NCBI GenBank assembly: GCA_037443085.1
Contig: JBBIPA010000015.1
Location: forward strand, 1 to 35,376
From: JBBIPA01 sp037443085
GTDB taxonomy: Bacteria > Chloroflexota > Dehalococcoidia > GIF9 > UBA5629
DNA length: 35,376 nucleotides
Reading direction: 5' to 3'
Shown here: positions 1-8,016 of the stretch, piece by piece
Position numbering within the stretch: the stretch's first letter is position 1
Layout of the letters: every line of letters begins with the position of its first letter
Position numbers and translations under genes: made by a program
Notes under the pieces: model-generated
What the model saw: the letters and a program-made list of their open reading frames with translations, nothing else
The model's database searches: none
Told to the model about the DNA's origin: nothing

Positions 1-59
1 CCTTCGCCAACCTCAGCACCGAGAAGGATGTGAACCTCGGCGATATCCCGCTGACGTAA
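1..59 (+). CDS. 3' end of an unidentified protein (partial)
   Basis: The third frame is open from the window edge to a TAA at 57-59 and gives 18 C-terminal residues ending NLGDIPLT. Codon choice (GCC, AAC, CTC, GAG, AAG, GTG) matches neighbouring genes, and a strong hairpin follows 22 bases after the stop, as expected at a gene end. The fragment is too short to assign to any family. Confidence 0.5.
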   Translation, partial: FANLSTEKDVNLGDIPLT

Positions 60-81
60 TAACAACCCGAGAACAATTGAA

Positions 82-121
82 TATAGAAGATGGGACTGCG
101 GGCGCAGTCCCATCTTCTATA
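82..121. terminator. Perfect 18-bp stem hairpin between genes
   Basis: Bases 82-99 are the exact reverse complement of 104-121, leaving the four-base loop GGGC. It lies 23 bases after the stop of the partial upstream gene. There is no T-run after the stem, so it is not a classical intrinsic terminator. It may stop or process transcripts, or be another of the palindromes that fill the intergenic spaces here. Confidence 0.5.
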
Positions 122-234
122 GTACCTAAACCGCTTCAACCAGAAGTATCGTGGTGCTTGTTAATGAGAAGGTTCTGCCGGGGTAAAAATAGACGACCCA
201 GACATGATATGTTAACATTAGCCTGAATCGCATT

Positions 235-867
235 ATGATAGAGTGGATGAGCGAAGCACTTTCTAAACTGGTTGCTTCCATAAGCGTTGATAATCCTGCA
301 GGACTGGCAGCGATATTTTTTTTTACGGCATTGGCAGATGTTGGTTTTCCGTTTCCTTTCTTACTTGATACCATTCTGTTTTATACTGCCTACCAGGAGG
401 GACCCCTCTCATGGCCAGTGTTTCTTATCGTTATCATGATGCTGGGCGGTAGAATACTGGGAACGGGTATTATTTATTGGCTAAGTCGCCTGGTAGGAGC
501 TAAATTTATAAACTGGATAAGCAGACTCCCCCAATTCCCGCGGCGCAATTTCGAGCAATTTAAGAGCCGGTTAGGTAGATGGTGCATACCGGCAATAGCA
601 ATTGCCAGATTGACACCGGGACTGATGCAGGTATCGTCAGTAACTGCTGGCTCGCTACACATTCGTTTCTATCAGGTGGTATTAGCGATTGCACTTTCCT
701 CGATTATATACGATGGGGCATTGATTATCCTGGGGTATTTGGCCGCCATCGGGTTTAAGGGTCTGGACCCCAAACATACTATCTGGATTGTAGTTGGCTT
801 CTTGACTTTTATGGTCATAGTTTTCGTCGTCGTCCTTTTCATCAAGCGGACGTTGAAGCATAGTTAA
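235..867 (+). CDS. DedA/VTT-family membrane protein
   Basis: This 210-residue protein is mostly hydrophobic, with about five or six membrane segments. The middle holds the VTT-family pattern: a glycine-rich stretch (MMLGGRILGTGIIYW), an amphipathic region, then IARLTPGLMQVSSVTAG, which matches the conserved R-x-x-PG...AG signature of DedA proteins. DedA proteins are inner-membrane proteins implicated in lipid carrier or phospholipid translocation and membrane homeostasis; the exact substrate here is unknown. The start is uncertain: ATG at 235 has no clear ribosome site, and ATG at 247 (MSEAL) lies 7 bases after a TATGAT box at 234-239, which would give a leaderless message. A lipid-related role would suit the glycosyltransferase gene that follows, but the two are 154 bases apart. 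Confidence 0.85.
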   Translation: MIEWMSEALSKLVASISVDNPAGLAAIFFFTALADVGFPFPFLLDTILFYTAYQEGPLSWPVFLIVIMMLGGRILGTGIIYWLSRLVGAKFINWISRLPQFPRRNFEQFKSRLGRWCIPAIAIARLTPGLMQVSSVTAGSLHIRFYQVVLAIALSSIIYDGALIILGYLAAIGFKGLDPKHTIWIVVGFLTFMVIVFVVVLFIKRTLKHS

Positions 868-986
868 CGCTTTACCCGATTGTTGAATCACTGTCAAGAA
901 ACCATGAGTTCTGTGAGGACGAAAAGGGAAACCTCCTGCTATAATTACCGACGGGAGTGTCTTGCCATGTCATAATTTCAAAACAG

Positions 987-1015
987 TTGAAGGTTCTTAT
1001 TTACTGTGCTAATTT
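987..1015 (+). promoter_or_regulatory. Candidate promoter for the glycosyltransferase gene, leaderless
   Basis: TTGAAG at 987-992 and TAATTT at 1010-1015 are separated by exactly 17 bases. Transcription would start about seven bases after the -10 box, at 1022, which is the A of the ATG. No ribosome site is visible. Predicted by eye only. Confidence 0.5.
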
Positions 1016-1021
1016 TTTATT

Positions 1022-1756
1022 ATGATGATATCGGTGGTTATTCCTGCCCTTAATGAGCAAAAGTATTTAGGTAGATGTCTCGAATCCCTGGCCCGCCAGG
1101 ATTATCAGGGTAGCTTCGAGATTATTGTGGTTGATAACGGCAGCAGCGATGGCACCGTTGCTGTGGCAAATAGTTATGGGGTTAAAGTTGTCAGTGAGGC
1201 CAGGACCGGGGTTGCTTTCGCTAGAGCGAAAGGTTTCAAGGCTGCGCAAGGTGAAATTATTGCCAGCACAGATGCTGATACTATTTTACCCGCTAATTGG
1301 CTTTCTCAAATTGAGTCGCTGTTCACCAAACATCCAGATGCAGTAGTCGTCGCAGGTCACTATTCGCTTATGGATGGGCCTATAGTAGTACGCCTGGTAC
1401 TCAAGTTTAGCTTAATCGTGATACCTGCAATTATTAAATTTTTCCCCAGGCTTTGGAATTTCCCAGGCTCAGACTTTGCCGTCAAATCGACAGTGTTTCG
1501 TGCTATCGGGGGTTTTAATCCTGGAATAAAGATCTATGAAGACGTTGACCTGTGTCAGCGCCTGCGCAAACAGGGAATGGTGGTCTTTTGTCCCCAACTT
1601 ATTGTAAGCACTTCTGGACGCGCATTTGCTACCGATCCTTTGGGTTTGCGTCACCTCTTGAATTATCTAAGCCACATATTTACGGGGAAAGCTGTGCTAC
1701 CAGTCGAGCTTGGAGCTGAGTTACAGAGCAAAGCCAAGAATTACCCTCATCGATAG
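1022..1756 (+). CDS. Glycosyltransferase family 2
   Basis: 244 residues with the GT-A fold of family 2. The N-terminus ISVVIPALNEQKYLGRCLESL and the VVDNGSSDGT stretch form the nucleotide-sugar site. DAD at residues 84-86 is the metal-binding DxD motif. A later ED within IYEDVDLCQRLRKQG fits the catalytic base region. A hydrophobic stretch around residues 128-143 (VLKFSLIVIPAIIKFF) could touch the membrane. It probably transfers a sugar from a nucleotide donor to a lipid or polysaccharide acceptor; donor and acceptor cannot be told from sequence. Two ATGs sit in tandem (1022 and 1025) just after a promoter-like element, so translation may start on a leaderless message. Confidence 0.9.
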   Translation: MMISVVIPALNEQKYLGRCLESLARQDYQGSFEIIVVDNGSSDGTVAVANSYGVKVVSEARTGVAFARAKGFKAAQGEIIASTDADTILPANWLSQIESLFTKHPDAVVVAGHYSLMDGPIVVRLVLKFSLIVIPAIIKFFPRLWNFPGSDFAVKSTVFRAIGGFNPGIKIYEDVDLCQRLRKQGMVVFCPQLIVSTSGRAFATDPLGLRHLLNYLSHIFTGKAVLPVELGAELQSKAKNYPHR

Positions 1757-1800
1757 CTATTTTGAAACTGTCAAGAAAGTAGTTTAACCACCCAAACCAC

Positions 1801-1829
1801 TTCAACCAGAACAGCAAGCGTGGTAATAT
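1801..1829 (+). promoter_or_regulatory. Candidate promoter for transketolase, near-leaderless
   Basis: TTCAAC at 1801-1806 and TAATAT at 1824-1829 are separated by 17 bases, and the ATG follows at 1840, so the 5' leader would be only a few bases. There is no ribosome site. The stretch AACC-R-CTTCAACCAGAA around the -35 box also occurs at 130-145, upstream of the DedA gene, where no good -10 follows. Confidence 0.5.
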
Positions 1830-1839
1830 ATATAAGCTC

Positions 1840-3849
1840 ATGTCCAGCAATAATCCAGTGCTCGATGAACTCTGCATCAATACCATGCGTTTCCTGGCGG
1901 TTGATGCTGTAGAGAAGGCGAAGTCCGGCCATCCTGGAGCGCCCATGGGCGCCGCCACCATGGCATACACTCTCTGGGACCGCTTCCTGAAACATAATCC
2001 CCGCGACCCGCAGTGGCCCGACCGTGACCGCTTTATCCTGTCAGCCGGCCATGCCTCAGCCATGCTCTATGCCCTGCTGCACCTTACCGGCTATGATGTC
2101 TCCCTCGATGACATCAAGCAGTTCCGCCAGTGGGGCAGCAAGACGGCGGGGCATCCCGAGCACGGGCTTACCCCGGGCGTGGAAGCCACCACGGGGCCGC
2201 TGGGACAGGGCTTTGGCAATGGCGTGGGCATGGCCATGGCGGAGCGCTGGCTGGCGCAGCACTACAATAAGCCCGGCCACGAGGTTATCAACCATTATAC
2301 CTACGCCATCGTCTCCGATGGCGACCTGCAGGAGGGAGTGGCGTCAGAAGCTGCTTCGCTAGCCGGCACGCTACGGCTGGGCAAGATTATCTACTTATAT
2401 GATGATAATGATGTCTCCATCGAAGGCCATACTGATATCACCTTCACCGAAAATGTAGGGCAGCGGTTTGAGGCTTATGGCTGGCATGTGGTGGGACCTA
2501 TTGACGGCATGAACACAGGAGCGGTAGAGCAGGCTATCCGCATGGCGCAGGCGGAGACGGCACGCCCCAGCCTTATCATCTGCCGCACCATTATCGGTTA
2601 TGGCAGCCCCAATAAAGCTGGCACTGCCTCAGTTCACGGCGAGCCCCTGGGCGAAGAGGAGACACGTCTGGCCAAAGAGCGTCTGGGCTGGAACTATAAA
2701 GAGCCGTTCACCGTTCCAACGGAAGCGCTATCGCATTTCCGCCAGGCAGTGGAGCGCGGCCAAAAGCAGCAGGAAAAATGGCAAAGCCTGATGACGGCTT
2801 ATCGCCAGGCATATCCGCAGGAAGCGCAGCGATTGGCAGACAGCCTGGAGGGAAAAATGCCCGAGGGCTGGGACGGTGAGCTGGCGACCTTGTTTAACAG
2901 TGGTGACAAGCCTGTGGCCACCAGAGAGGCCTCGGGCAGGATATTGAATGCCCTTGCCGGCAAAATCCACTCCCTGGCCGGCGGCTCGGCTGATTTAGCG
3001 CCTTCCACCAAGACCACCCTCAAGGGAGGCGGCGACTATGACTGCAAGGATTACTGCGGGCGGAATATTCACTTCGGCGTACGCGAGCACGCCATGGGCG
3101 CCATCTGCAATGGTCTGGCTTTGCACCAGGGCATCATACCCTATGCGGGAACGTTCCTGGTGTTCTCCGACTACATGCGGCCGGCTATTCGACTGGCAGC
3201 GCTGACCAGGCTCAGGGTAATTTATGTGTTCAGTCACGACTCAGTGGCATTAGGCGAGGATGGTCCCACCCATCAACCCGTCGAGCACCTGCTGTGCCTG
3301 CGGGCAATACCCAACCTGGTGACCATCCGCCCTGCCGATGCCACCGAGACAGTGGAGGCGTGGAAGCTGGCGCTGGAGCGCTGTAATGGCCCTACGGCGT
3401 TAATACTCAGCCGGCAGAACCTGCCCATACTGGACAGAACAGCCCTGGCACCAGCCAGCGGCGTGCAGCGCGGCGGTTACGTATTATGGGAAGACGGCAA
3501 ACAGCCTGAGGTTATCCTCATCGGCACCGGCTCGGAGGTGCATATCGCCCTTGAAGCAGGCAGGCTGCTGGAGGCCAAGGGCATTAAGGCTCGCGTGGTC
3601 TCGCTACCCTCATGGGCATTATTCGATGCACAGCCAGTGGAATACTGCAATGCTGTGCTGCCTCCAGGGATAAAGGCACGCGTCTCTATTGAAGCCGGCG
3701 TGCCGCTGGGGTGGGAAAAGTATGTGGGGGCAAATGGTGTGGCCATCGGCCTGCCCCACTTCGGCACATCAGCGCCGGGCAATGTGATTTACCAGAAATG
3801 GGGCTTAACGCCTCAGCACGTGGTTGAGGCGGCACTGCGCCTGCTCTAA
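1840..3849 (+). CDS. tkt: Transketolase
   Basis: A 669-residue, full-length thiamine-diphosphate transketolase that interconverts sugar phosphates in the non-oxidative pentose phosphate pathway, in the cytosol. The N-terminal half has KSGHPGAPMGAA, the GPLGQGFGNGVGMA stretch and the thiamine-diphosphate motif SDGDLQEGVASE. HGEPLG follows. The pyrimidine-binding half carries FGVREHAMGAICNGLALH with the catalytic Glu, the flexible VALGEDGPTHQP loop, and a C-terminal domain with IGTGSEVHIA. It appears to be its own unit with a promoter immediately upstream. In anaerobes without oxidative branch enzymes, transketolase supplies pentoses for nucleotides. The LOG-like gene follows on the same strand, 64 bases downstream. 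Confidence 0.97.
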   Translation: MSSNNPVLDELCINTMRFLAVDAVEKAKSGHPGAPMGAATMAYTLWDRFLKHNPRDPQWPDRDRFILSAGHASAMLYALLHLTGYDVSLDDIKQFRQWGSKTAGHPEHGLTPGVEATTGPLGQGFGNGVGMAMAERWLAQHYNKPGHEVINHYTYAIVSDGDLQEGVASEAASLAGTLRLGKIIYLYDDNDVSIEGHTDITFTENVGQRFEAYGWHVVGPIDGMNTGAVEQAIRMAQAETARPSLIICRTIIGYGSPNKAGTASVHGEPLGEEETRLAKERLGWNYKEPFTVPTEALSHFRQAVERGQKQQEKWQSLMTAYRQAYPQEAQRLADSLEGKMPEGWDGELATLFNSGDKPVATREASGRILNALAGKIHSLAGGSADLAPSTKTTLKGGGDYDCKDYCGRNIHFGVREHAMGAICNGLALHQGIIPYAGTFLVFSDYMRPAIRLAALTRLRVIYVFSHDSVALGEDGPTHQPVEHLLCLRAIPNLVTIRPADATETVEAWKLALERCNGPTALILSRQNLPILDRTALAPASGVQRGGYVLWEDGKQPEVILIGTGSEVHIALEAGRLLEAKGIKARVVSLPSWALFDAQPVEYCNAVLPPGIKARVSIEAGVPLGWEKYVGANGVAIGLPHFGTSAPGNVIYQKWGLTPQHVVEAALRLL

Positions 3850-3913
3850 AAGCACCTCACACCCCACAGAGATATCAGGGCCCCACACACCATGCCCGGA
3901 AAGGAGCACTATA

Positions 3914-4546
3914 TTGGCCAAAACAAAACAGCAACATGACTACCCCTTCCCCAGGATGACGGTGGGGTTGATGGGGTCGGCGGGGGGTAAACTGGCTAGA
4001 AAAGTCCAACTGATGGTACGGTGTCTGGGTGGCTGCATTGCCAGACGCGGCTATGTGCTCATCACCGGCGCCTGTCCCGGCCTGCCTCACGAGGCAGTCA
4101 TTGGCGCCAGGGCCGAGCAGGGAATAGTGGTGGGCATCTCGCCCGCCCTTAACTTCGAGGAGCATGTGAAAAAATACCAGTGCCCCACCCGGTACTATGA
4201 CACTATCATCTACACCGGCAGCGGCCTCATGGGGCGCGAAATTGAGAATATCAGGACCTGCGACGTGGTCATCTTCGCCGGCGGGCGCTCGGGAACGCTG
4301 GGAGAATTCGCCATCGCCTATGACGAAGGAAAGGTTATTGGCGTGTTACAAGGCAGCGGCGGCATCACCGAGCACTTAGAACAAATAATCGGCATGGTGA
4401 ATAAAGAGACCGGCGCCAGGATATGCTATAGCTCAGACCCCGACCGCCTGCTCGACCAGCTGGAATGCGTCTATAAAGAATGCATCCTGCCCCAGAAGGT
4501 CAAAACCATGAAAGGGCATGACCCTGACGGCGTGGTGGAGTCGTAG
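3914..4546 (+). CDS. LOG/SLOG-family nucleotide-binding protein (TIGR00725-like)
   Basis: About 210 residues with a Rossmann-like core. It has VGLMGSAGG near the N-terminus, then LITGACPGLPHEA, and FAGGRSGTLGEFAIAYDEG. The last corresponds to the PGGxGTxxE motif of LOG-type phosphoribohydrolases, but with Arg-Ser in the loop, as in the TIGR00725 and SLOG groups. The family binds nucleotides or hydrolyses nucleoside monophosphates; the actual ligand is not known here. I place the start at a TTG at 3914 because AAGGAG lies at 3901-3906, seven bases before it. An open frame extends back into transketolase, but that part is not protein-like. The alternative ATG at 3956 has a weaker site. The gene ends eight bases from the convergent acylphosphatase gene. 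Confidence 0.8.
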   Translation: MAKTKQQHDYPFPRMTVGLMGSAGGKLARKVQLMVRCLGGCIARRGYVLITGACPGLPHEAVIGARAEQGIVVGISPALNFEEHVKKYQCPTRYYDTIIYTGSGLMGREIENIRTCDVVIFAGGRSGTLGEFAIAYDEGKVIGVLQGSGGITEHLEQIIGMVNKETGARICYSSDPDRLLDQLECVYKECILPQKVKTMKGHDPDGVVES

Positions 4547-4554
4547 AACAAGGT

Positions 4555-4842
4555 CTACTGCCGAACTTCGAAGTTGACGTGTTCGCCGGTGAAGTCAGAC
4601 CACTTCACCTCCACCTTGTCCACCAGCGCTTCAGGAGGTCCCCCCTCGAGCTGCGTGATGAGCTCTTCCAGCTTGGCTTTCTCGCCCTCGGCAACCACCT
4701 CCACCGACTGTGTCTGCGGCGGCAGGTTGCGCACATAGCCTCTTAAACCGAGCTGCTTGGCTATCCGGGAAGTGAACGCCCGGTAGAAAACTCCCTGCAC
4801 CTGACCGGTTACTATCGCTTTCATATGAGCTAATTCAGCCAT
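4555..4842 (-). CDS. acyP: Acylphosphatase
   Basis: 95 residues, the usual acylphosphatase length. The active-site loop GQVQGVFYR contains the phosphate-binding catalytic Arg (R21), and GYVRN contains the water-positioning Asn (N39). The rest (VEVVAEGEKAKLEELI, GGPPEALVDKVEV) follows the family pattern. It hydrolyses acyl phosphates such as acetyl phosphate or carbamoyl phosphate in the cytosol. The start at 4842 has a GAGGTCA site upstream; an internal ATG at residue 7 is possible. The gene is convergent with the LOG-like gene and follows the radical SAM gene on the same strand with about 54 bases between. Confidence 0.93.
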   Translation of the reverse strand: MAELAHMKAIVTGQVQGVFYRAFTSRIAKQLGLRGYVRNLPPQTQSVEVVAEGEKAKLEELITQLEGGPPEALVDKVEVKWSDFTGEHVNFEVRQ

Positions 4843-4896
4843 GATATCTATTGACCTCGTTTCCTTATATTTCCATAAAAAAGGTTCTCTGAAATG

Positions 4897-5826
4897 TTAG
4901 TATATCATTTTCAGAAAAACCGGATGCTTTTCATCCAGCCGGGTCAATCCGGCTTTACGAGCCGATGCCACTGCCTCAGCAAACTCCTGCCGGGACACCG
5001 CCCTGGTGAGCCCGGGGTTTTCCGAAGCCTTATAGCAGGGCCGGTACTGGTCCATCACGTTCACATAGCTATTGGGTGAAAGCTCTTCAGCAATAAAACG
5101 CATTGTTCCCCCGGTGCCAGCCATCTGGTGAGGCAGTACCAGGTGGCGGATGAGCAATCCCCTGGTTGCCACGCCATTGCGATTCACCTGCAGATCGCCT
5201 ACCTGGCGGTGCATTTCCTTAACCGCAGCCCGGTTTACCGCCGGGTAGTTTTCGATGCCCGACAACTTCAGCGCCACCCAGGCATCAGCGTATTTCATAT
5301 CGGGCATGTAAATATCAACGATGCCATCGAGGATTTTCAAGGTCTCCACTGAGTCGTAGCCGCCGCTATTGTACACCAGCGGCAGTTTCAAGCCGAGGTT
5401 GACGGCAAATTCCACCGCCTCCAGGATTTGAGGCACCACATGCGTTGGCGAGACTAAATTGATATTATGGCAGCCCACATCCTGAAGGGAGAGCATCATC
5501 CTGGCCAGCTCTTCTCTGGTAACTTCACTTCCCTCGCCAAGCTGGCTGATGGAGTAGTTCTGACAGTAGATACATTGCAGATTGCAGTTGGTGAAGAAGA
5601 TGGTGCCCGAGCCATGTTTGCCCACCAGCGGTGATTCTTCACCAAAATGTGGGCTGTAGCTGGAAACCAGCGCCAGCCGCCCTGTCTGGCATTTACCGGT
5701 TTCCCCAGCCAGGCGGTCGACACCGCAATTGCGGGGGCATGCCCGGCAGCTTTGCAGCATGACTAAGGCTGCTGCTATCCGCCGGGATAATCCGTCGTTA
5801 CCATGAAGCTCCAGGTAGGCTGCCAC
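4897..5826 (-). CDS. PflX-like radical SAM protein (COG1313)
   Basis: About 309 residues. The radical SAM cluster motif CNLQCIYC (Cys 81, 85, 88 counted from the chosen start) is the CxxxCxxC signature. Before it lies an N-terminal Cys set (CRACPRNC plus a later Cys in GETGKC) typical of the PflX group of uncharacterised pyruvate-formate-lyase-activase homologues. Later segments (NLVSPTHVVPQILEAV, YNSGGYDSVETL, VDIYMPDMKYAD, RHLVLPHQMAGT) are hallmarks of the same group. The substrate is unknown; no glycyl radical enzyme is in the window. I choose GTG at 5826, seven bases after the stop of the 48-aa gene. The open frame continues to a TTG at 5883, but those extra residues are only the other frame of that small gene. 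Confidence 0.88.
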   Translation of the reverse strand: MAAYLELHGNDGLSRRIAAALVMLQSCRACPRNCGVDRLAGETGKCQTGRLALVSSYSPHFGEESPLVGKHGSGTIFFTNCNLQCIYCQNYSISQLGEGSEVTREELARMMLSLQDVGCHNINLVSPTHVVPQILEAVEFAVNLGLKLPLVYNSGGYDSVETLKILDGIVDIYMPDMKYADAWVALKLSGIENYPAVNRAAVKEMHRQVGDLQVNRNGVATRGLLIRHLVLPHQMAGTGGTMRFIAEELSPNSYVNVMDQYRPCYKASENPGLTRAVSRQEFAEAVASARKAGLTRLDEKHPVFLKMIY

Positions 5827-5833
5827 AACTGGC

Positions 5834-5980
5834 TTATTCCTCTTCTCCCTCCCGGGGCTTCTTGCCTTTCCTGATGACCTCAACCTCTGCTGGCTGCTCG
5901 AAGGTGATGGAAGCTGGCTTTTTCTTGGCGTCCTTCTTGGCCTTTTTCGCTTCGCGATGTCGGAAATCCCTGCTGCCCAT
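5834..5980 (-). CDS. Small basic hypothetical protein, 48 aa
   Basis: Reading the minus strand from ATG at 5980 gives a 48-residue protein starting MGSRDFRHREAKKAKKDAKK and ending in KKPREGEEE, with stop TAA at 5834-5836. A near-perfect ribosome site, GGAGGTGA, precedes the ATG by seven bases. The N-terminal half is Lys/Arg-rich and probably disordered or nucleic-acid-binding; the C-terminus is acidic. It has no recognisable domain. It ends seven bases before the GTG start of the radical SAM gene, so the two are probably translated together. The ribosome site and coupling make it more convincing than its length would suggest. Confidence 0.72.
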   Translation of the reverse strand: MGSRDFRHREAKKAKKDAKKKPASITFEQPAEVEVIRKGKKPREGEEE

Positions 5981-6099
5981 AGTAAATCACCTCCAATCTA
6001 GTATTGGATTAACAATTGCAGTTTAACAAAAGCCCGTTTTGCTGTAAAGATTAGCTGACGGATCTCCCCTCTCCCCTTGCGAAGGAAAGAAAGAGGGGA

Positions 6100-6180
6100 T
6101 TCAAAGGGCTTTAGCCCCTTTAAGAAAAAATACTCCCTCTCTCCTTGACAAGGAGAGAGGGGCAGGGGTGAGAGGTTGAA
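6100..6180. repeat. Double-hairpin dispersed repeat, copy A
   Basis: A first imperfect hairpin (AAAGGGCT...AGCCCCTTT) is followed by an A-rich spacer and a second hairpin with a 12-bp perfect stem (6135-6146 with 6150-6161), then a GGGGTGAGAGGTT tail. The same arrangement is seen at 17170-17255 and 23957-24031, and without the first hairpin and inverted at 27475-27531. It lies between the phosphoesterase gene and the 48-aa gene. No terminal repeats or target duplications were found. Confidence 0.8.
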
Positions 6181-6184
6181 ACAA

Positions 6185-6778
6185 TTACCACATTGCCACG
6201 GCGCGGTAGATGGCTCTCCGGGGTACGGCTAATTGGCGAGCCAGAGCAGCAGCGGCTTTGCTCATCTGCGTACCAGGATTATGCTGCGAGATAATGGGGA
6301 ATATCTCTGCTTTAATAGTGCCGTCAACGGTGAGCACGCCATAGCTGCGACGGTAGGCGGGGAATCTGCCGGCGGCGCTGCCGGGGTTGAAATAGAGGAT
6401 ATCATCCAACATCCTGTTCCTGGTGACATGGGTATGCCCGTAGAGAATGGCATCCAGCTTTTCCCCATTGAAACGGGATTTCAGTCCGGATTTTAGCCCT
6501 GCCGGCATGGAGCAGCCATGCCCGTGGACCAGTCCCAGCTTCTTTCCGTGCACTTCCAGGATATCCCTGGTCGGCAACACTGCCCTGATTTTGGCAAAGT
6601 CATGGTTGCCGGTGACACCCCAGAAGTTACCCAGTTTTTTTAGCTCATTAACCAGCTCTATGGTATCGTAATCGCCCAGATGGACGATGATATCTACTTT
6701 TTTCATCACGCTGACCAGCGCTGGCGGTAAATCCTTGATATGGCGAGCGTGAGTATCAGAGATAACACAAATTTTCAT
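6185..6778 (-). CDS. YfcE/MJ0936-type metallophosphoesterase
   Basis: 197 residues with the complete calcineurin-like metal-binding set: D8 and H10 (ISDTH), D36 (HLGDYD), N58 and H59 (GNHD), H85 (VHGHG), and H115/H117 (GHTH). The domain ends near residue 155 with FNPGSAAGRFPAYRRSYGVL. A short C-terminal extension rich in Ala and Arg follows (SKAAAALARQLAVPRRAIYRAV), resembling a small helical or HTH-like tail and not standard in this family. It is a two-metal phosphodiesterase or phosphatase of the cytosol with unknown natural substrate. The start is ATG at 6778 with no strong ribosome site. It appears to be transcribed alone. Confidence 0.9.
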   Translation of the reverse strand: MKICVISDTHARHIKDLPPALVSVMKKVDIIVHLGDYDTIELVNELKKLGNFWGVTGNHDFAKIRAVLPTRDILEVHGKKLGLVHGHGCSMPAGLKSGLKSRFNGEKLDAILYGHTHVTRNRMLDDILYFNPGSAAGRFPAYRRSYGVLTVDGTIKAEIFPIISQHNPGTQMSKAAAALARQLAVPRRAIYRAVAMW

Positions 6779-7105
6779 AAATTAGAATTCCATCCTGTTC
6801 ATCAGAGAATTGTCGTTTGCCCGCTCACAATTGGTGAGGGGACACTGGCAGTTTCGTCATGAGGCGGTTGATATTATACCCGAGTTATCACAATCAGTCC
6901 ATTTACTGGAGACAGAGTATCTTTGCCTGAACGTATCAGCACATATATCCTCTCGAACATTATTATATGCAGGCTGTCAATACCTGGGCTGGCTAGGTAC
7001 AGGAAGCGCTCGTCACTGCGACGAAGTTTCCATATTGAATGAATTCAAGTAAAATACACACAACCTGTTTTGCACCTGCAAATACCAGAGAATGTCGATG
7101 GTGCT
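6779..7105. other. 327-bp intergenic region between divergent genes
   Basis: The region separates the phosphoesterase gene (-) from the broken CPBP gene (+), so both promoters should be here. I see A/T-rich stretches (for example TATTATACC near 6880 and ATTATTATATGC near 6960) but no convincing pair of -35/-10 boxes. An 80-codon open frame at 6810-7052 has no ribosome site and no protein-like composition. No RNA gene recognised. Confidence 0.4.
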
Positions 7106-8013
7106 ATGATCCGAAACATTAAGAAATCACTAATCTTTATCGGGCTAACCTTTCTTTGCAACTGGCTGATGGTCTTCCTGTTTCTTGCGCTGGGCGGTCA
7201 ATGGGGCATGTCCTCCTCACTTATCATTGGCACGGCGTATATGTTCATCCCCATGCTCATCGCCATTCTGGTGCAGAAGGGAATATACGGTGAACCTTTG
7301 AAAGAGCCGCTGGGCATATCCTGGAAGTTTAACCGCTGGTGGCTGGTAGCCTGGTTTCTGCCTCCAATTACTGCCTTTGCCTCCTTTGGAGTCAGCCTGC
7401 TCCTCCCCGGAGTCAGCTATTCGCCGGAGATGGCGGGGCTGATGGAGCGGTTCCGCGGCATGCTGCCACCAGAGCAAATGAGCAGATGCAGGAGCAGGTA
7501 GCAGCTTTCCCGGTGCATCCCATCTGGATTGGTTTACTTCAAGGGCTTGTTGCTGGCATCACCATCAATGCGGTGGCCGGCTTTGGCGAGGAGCTGGGAT
7601 GGCGGGGCTTTCTCCAGAACGAGCTGGGCTACCTGGGCTTCTGGAAATCATCAGCGCTAATCGGCGCTATCTGGGGAATCTGGCATGCGCCGCTGATTCT
7701 GCAGGGGCACAACTATCCCCAGAATCCCGTCCCTGGAGTATTCATGATGGTGGTCTTCTGCCTGCTTCTCGCGCCCATTTTCAGTTTCGTGCGACTGAAG
7801 GCGAAGTCGGTGATTGCCGCCGCCATCATTCACGGCTCACTCAATGCCACCGCCGGTCTGGCGATTATGCTGGTGGCCGGTGGCAGCGATTTGCTTATCG
7901 GCATCACCGGTCTGGCGGGCTTCATTGTGCTGGCAGTGGTCAACGCCGGTATTTTCGTGTTTAATAAAAGGGCCGGCACCAAATCTCTGCATACTGGTGC
8001 AGGAGGTGCATAG
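7106..8013 (+). pseudogene. CPBP (CAAX/Abi) intramembrane protease gene, frameshifted
   Basis: Two frames together encode one complete CPBP protein of about 302 residues. The first frame (from ATG 7106) gives several membrane segments, then PGVSYSPEMAGLMERF and GMLPPE. The second frame takes over at about 7472-7474 with ANEQMQEQV and holds the catalytic motifs: EELGWRGFL (the EExxxR motif), WHAPLIL, and the final His in IIHGSLNATAG. Inserting one base near 7473 would restore a single open frame. This can be a true mutation or a sequencing/assembly error; the downstream part shows no other decay, which favours recent damage or an error. CPBP proteins are membrane glutamic-type proteases. The Crp/Fnr gene starts three bases after the stop, so the two are probably co-transcribed. 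Confidence 0.8.
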
Positions 8014-8016
8014 GAC

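Noticed and set aside
5834..5980. The 48-aa gene as a RiPP precursor for the radical SAM enzyme
   Set aside because: It has no Cys, no leader/core boundary and no repeated core residues, and the radical SAM protein lacks a SPASM domain. Kept as a small gene of unknown role.
6810..7052. 80-codon open frame in the gap before the CPBP gene
   Set aside because: No ribosome site, no hydrophobic or motif pattern, and composition unlike the neighbouring genes. The likely promoter region for two divergent genes.
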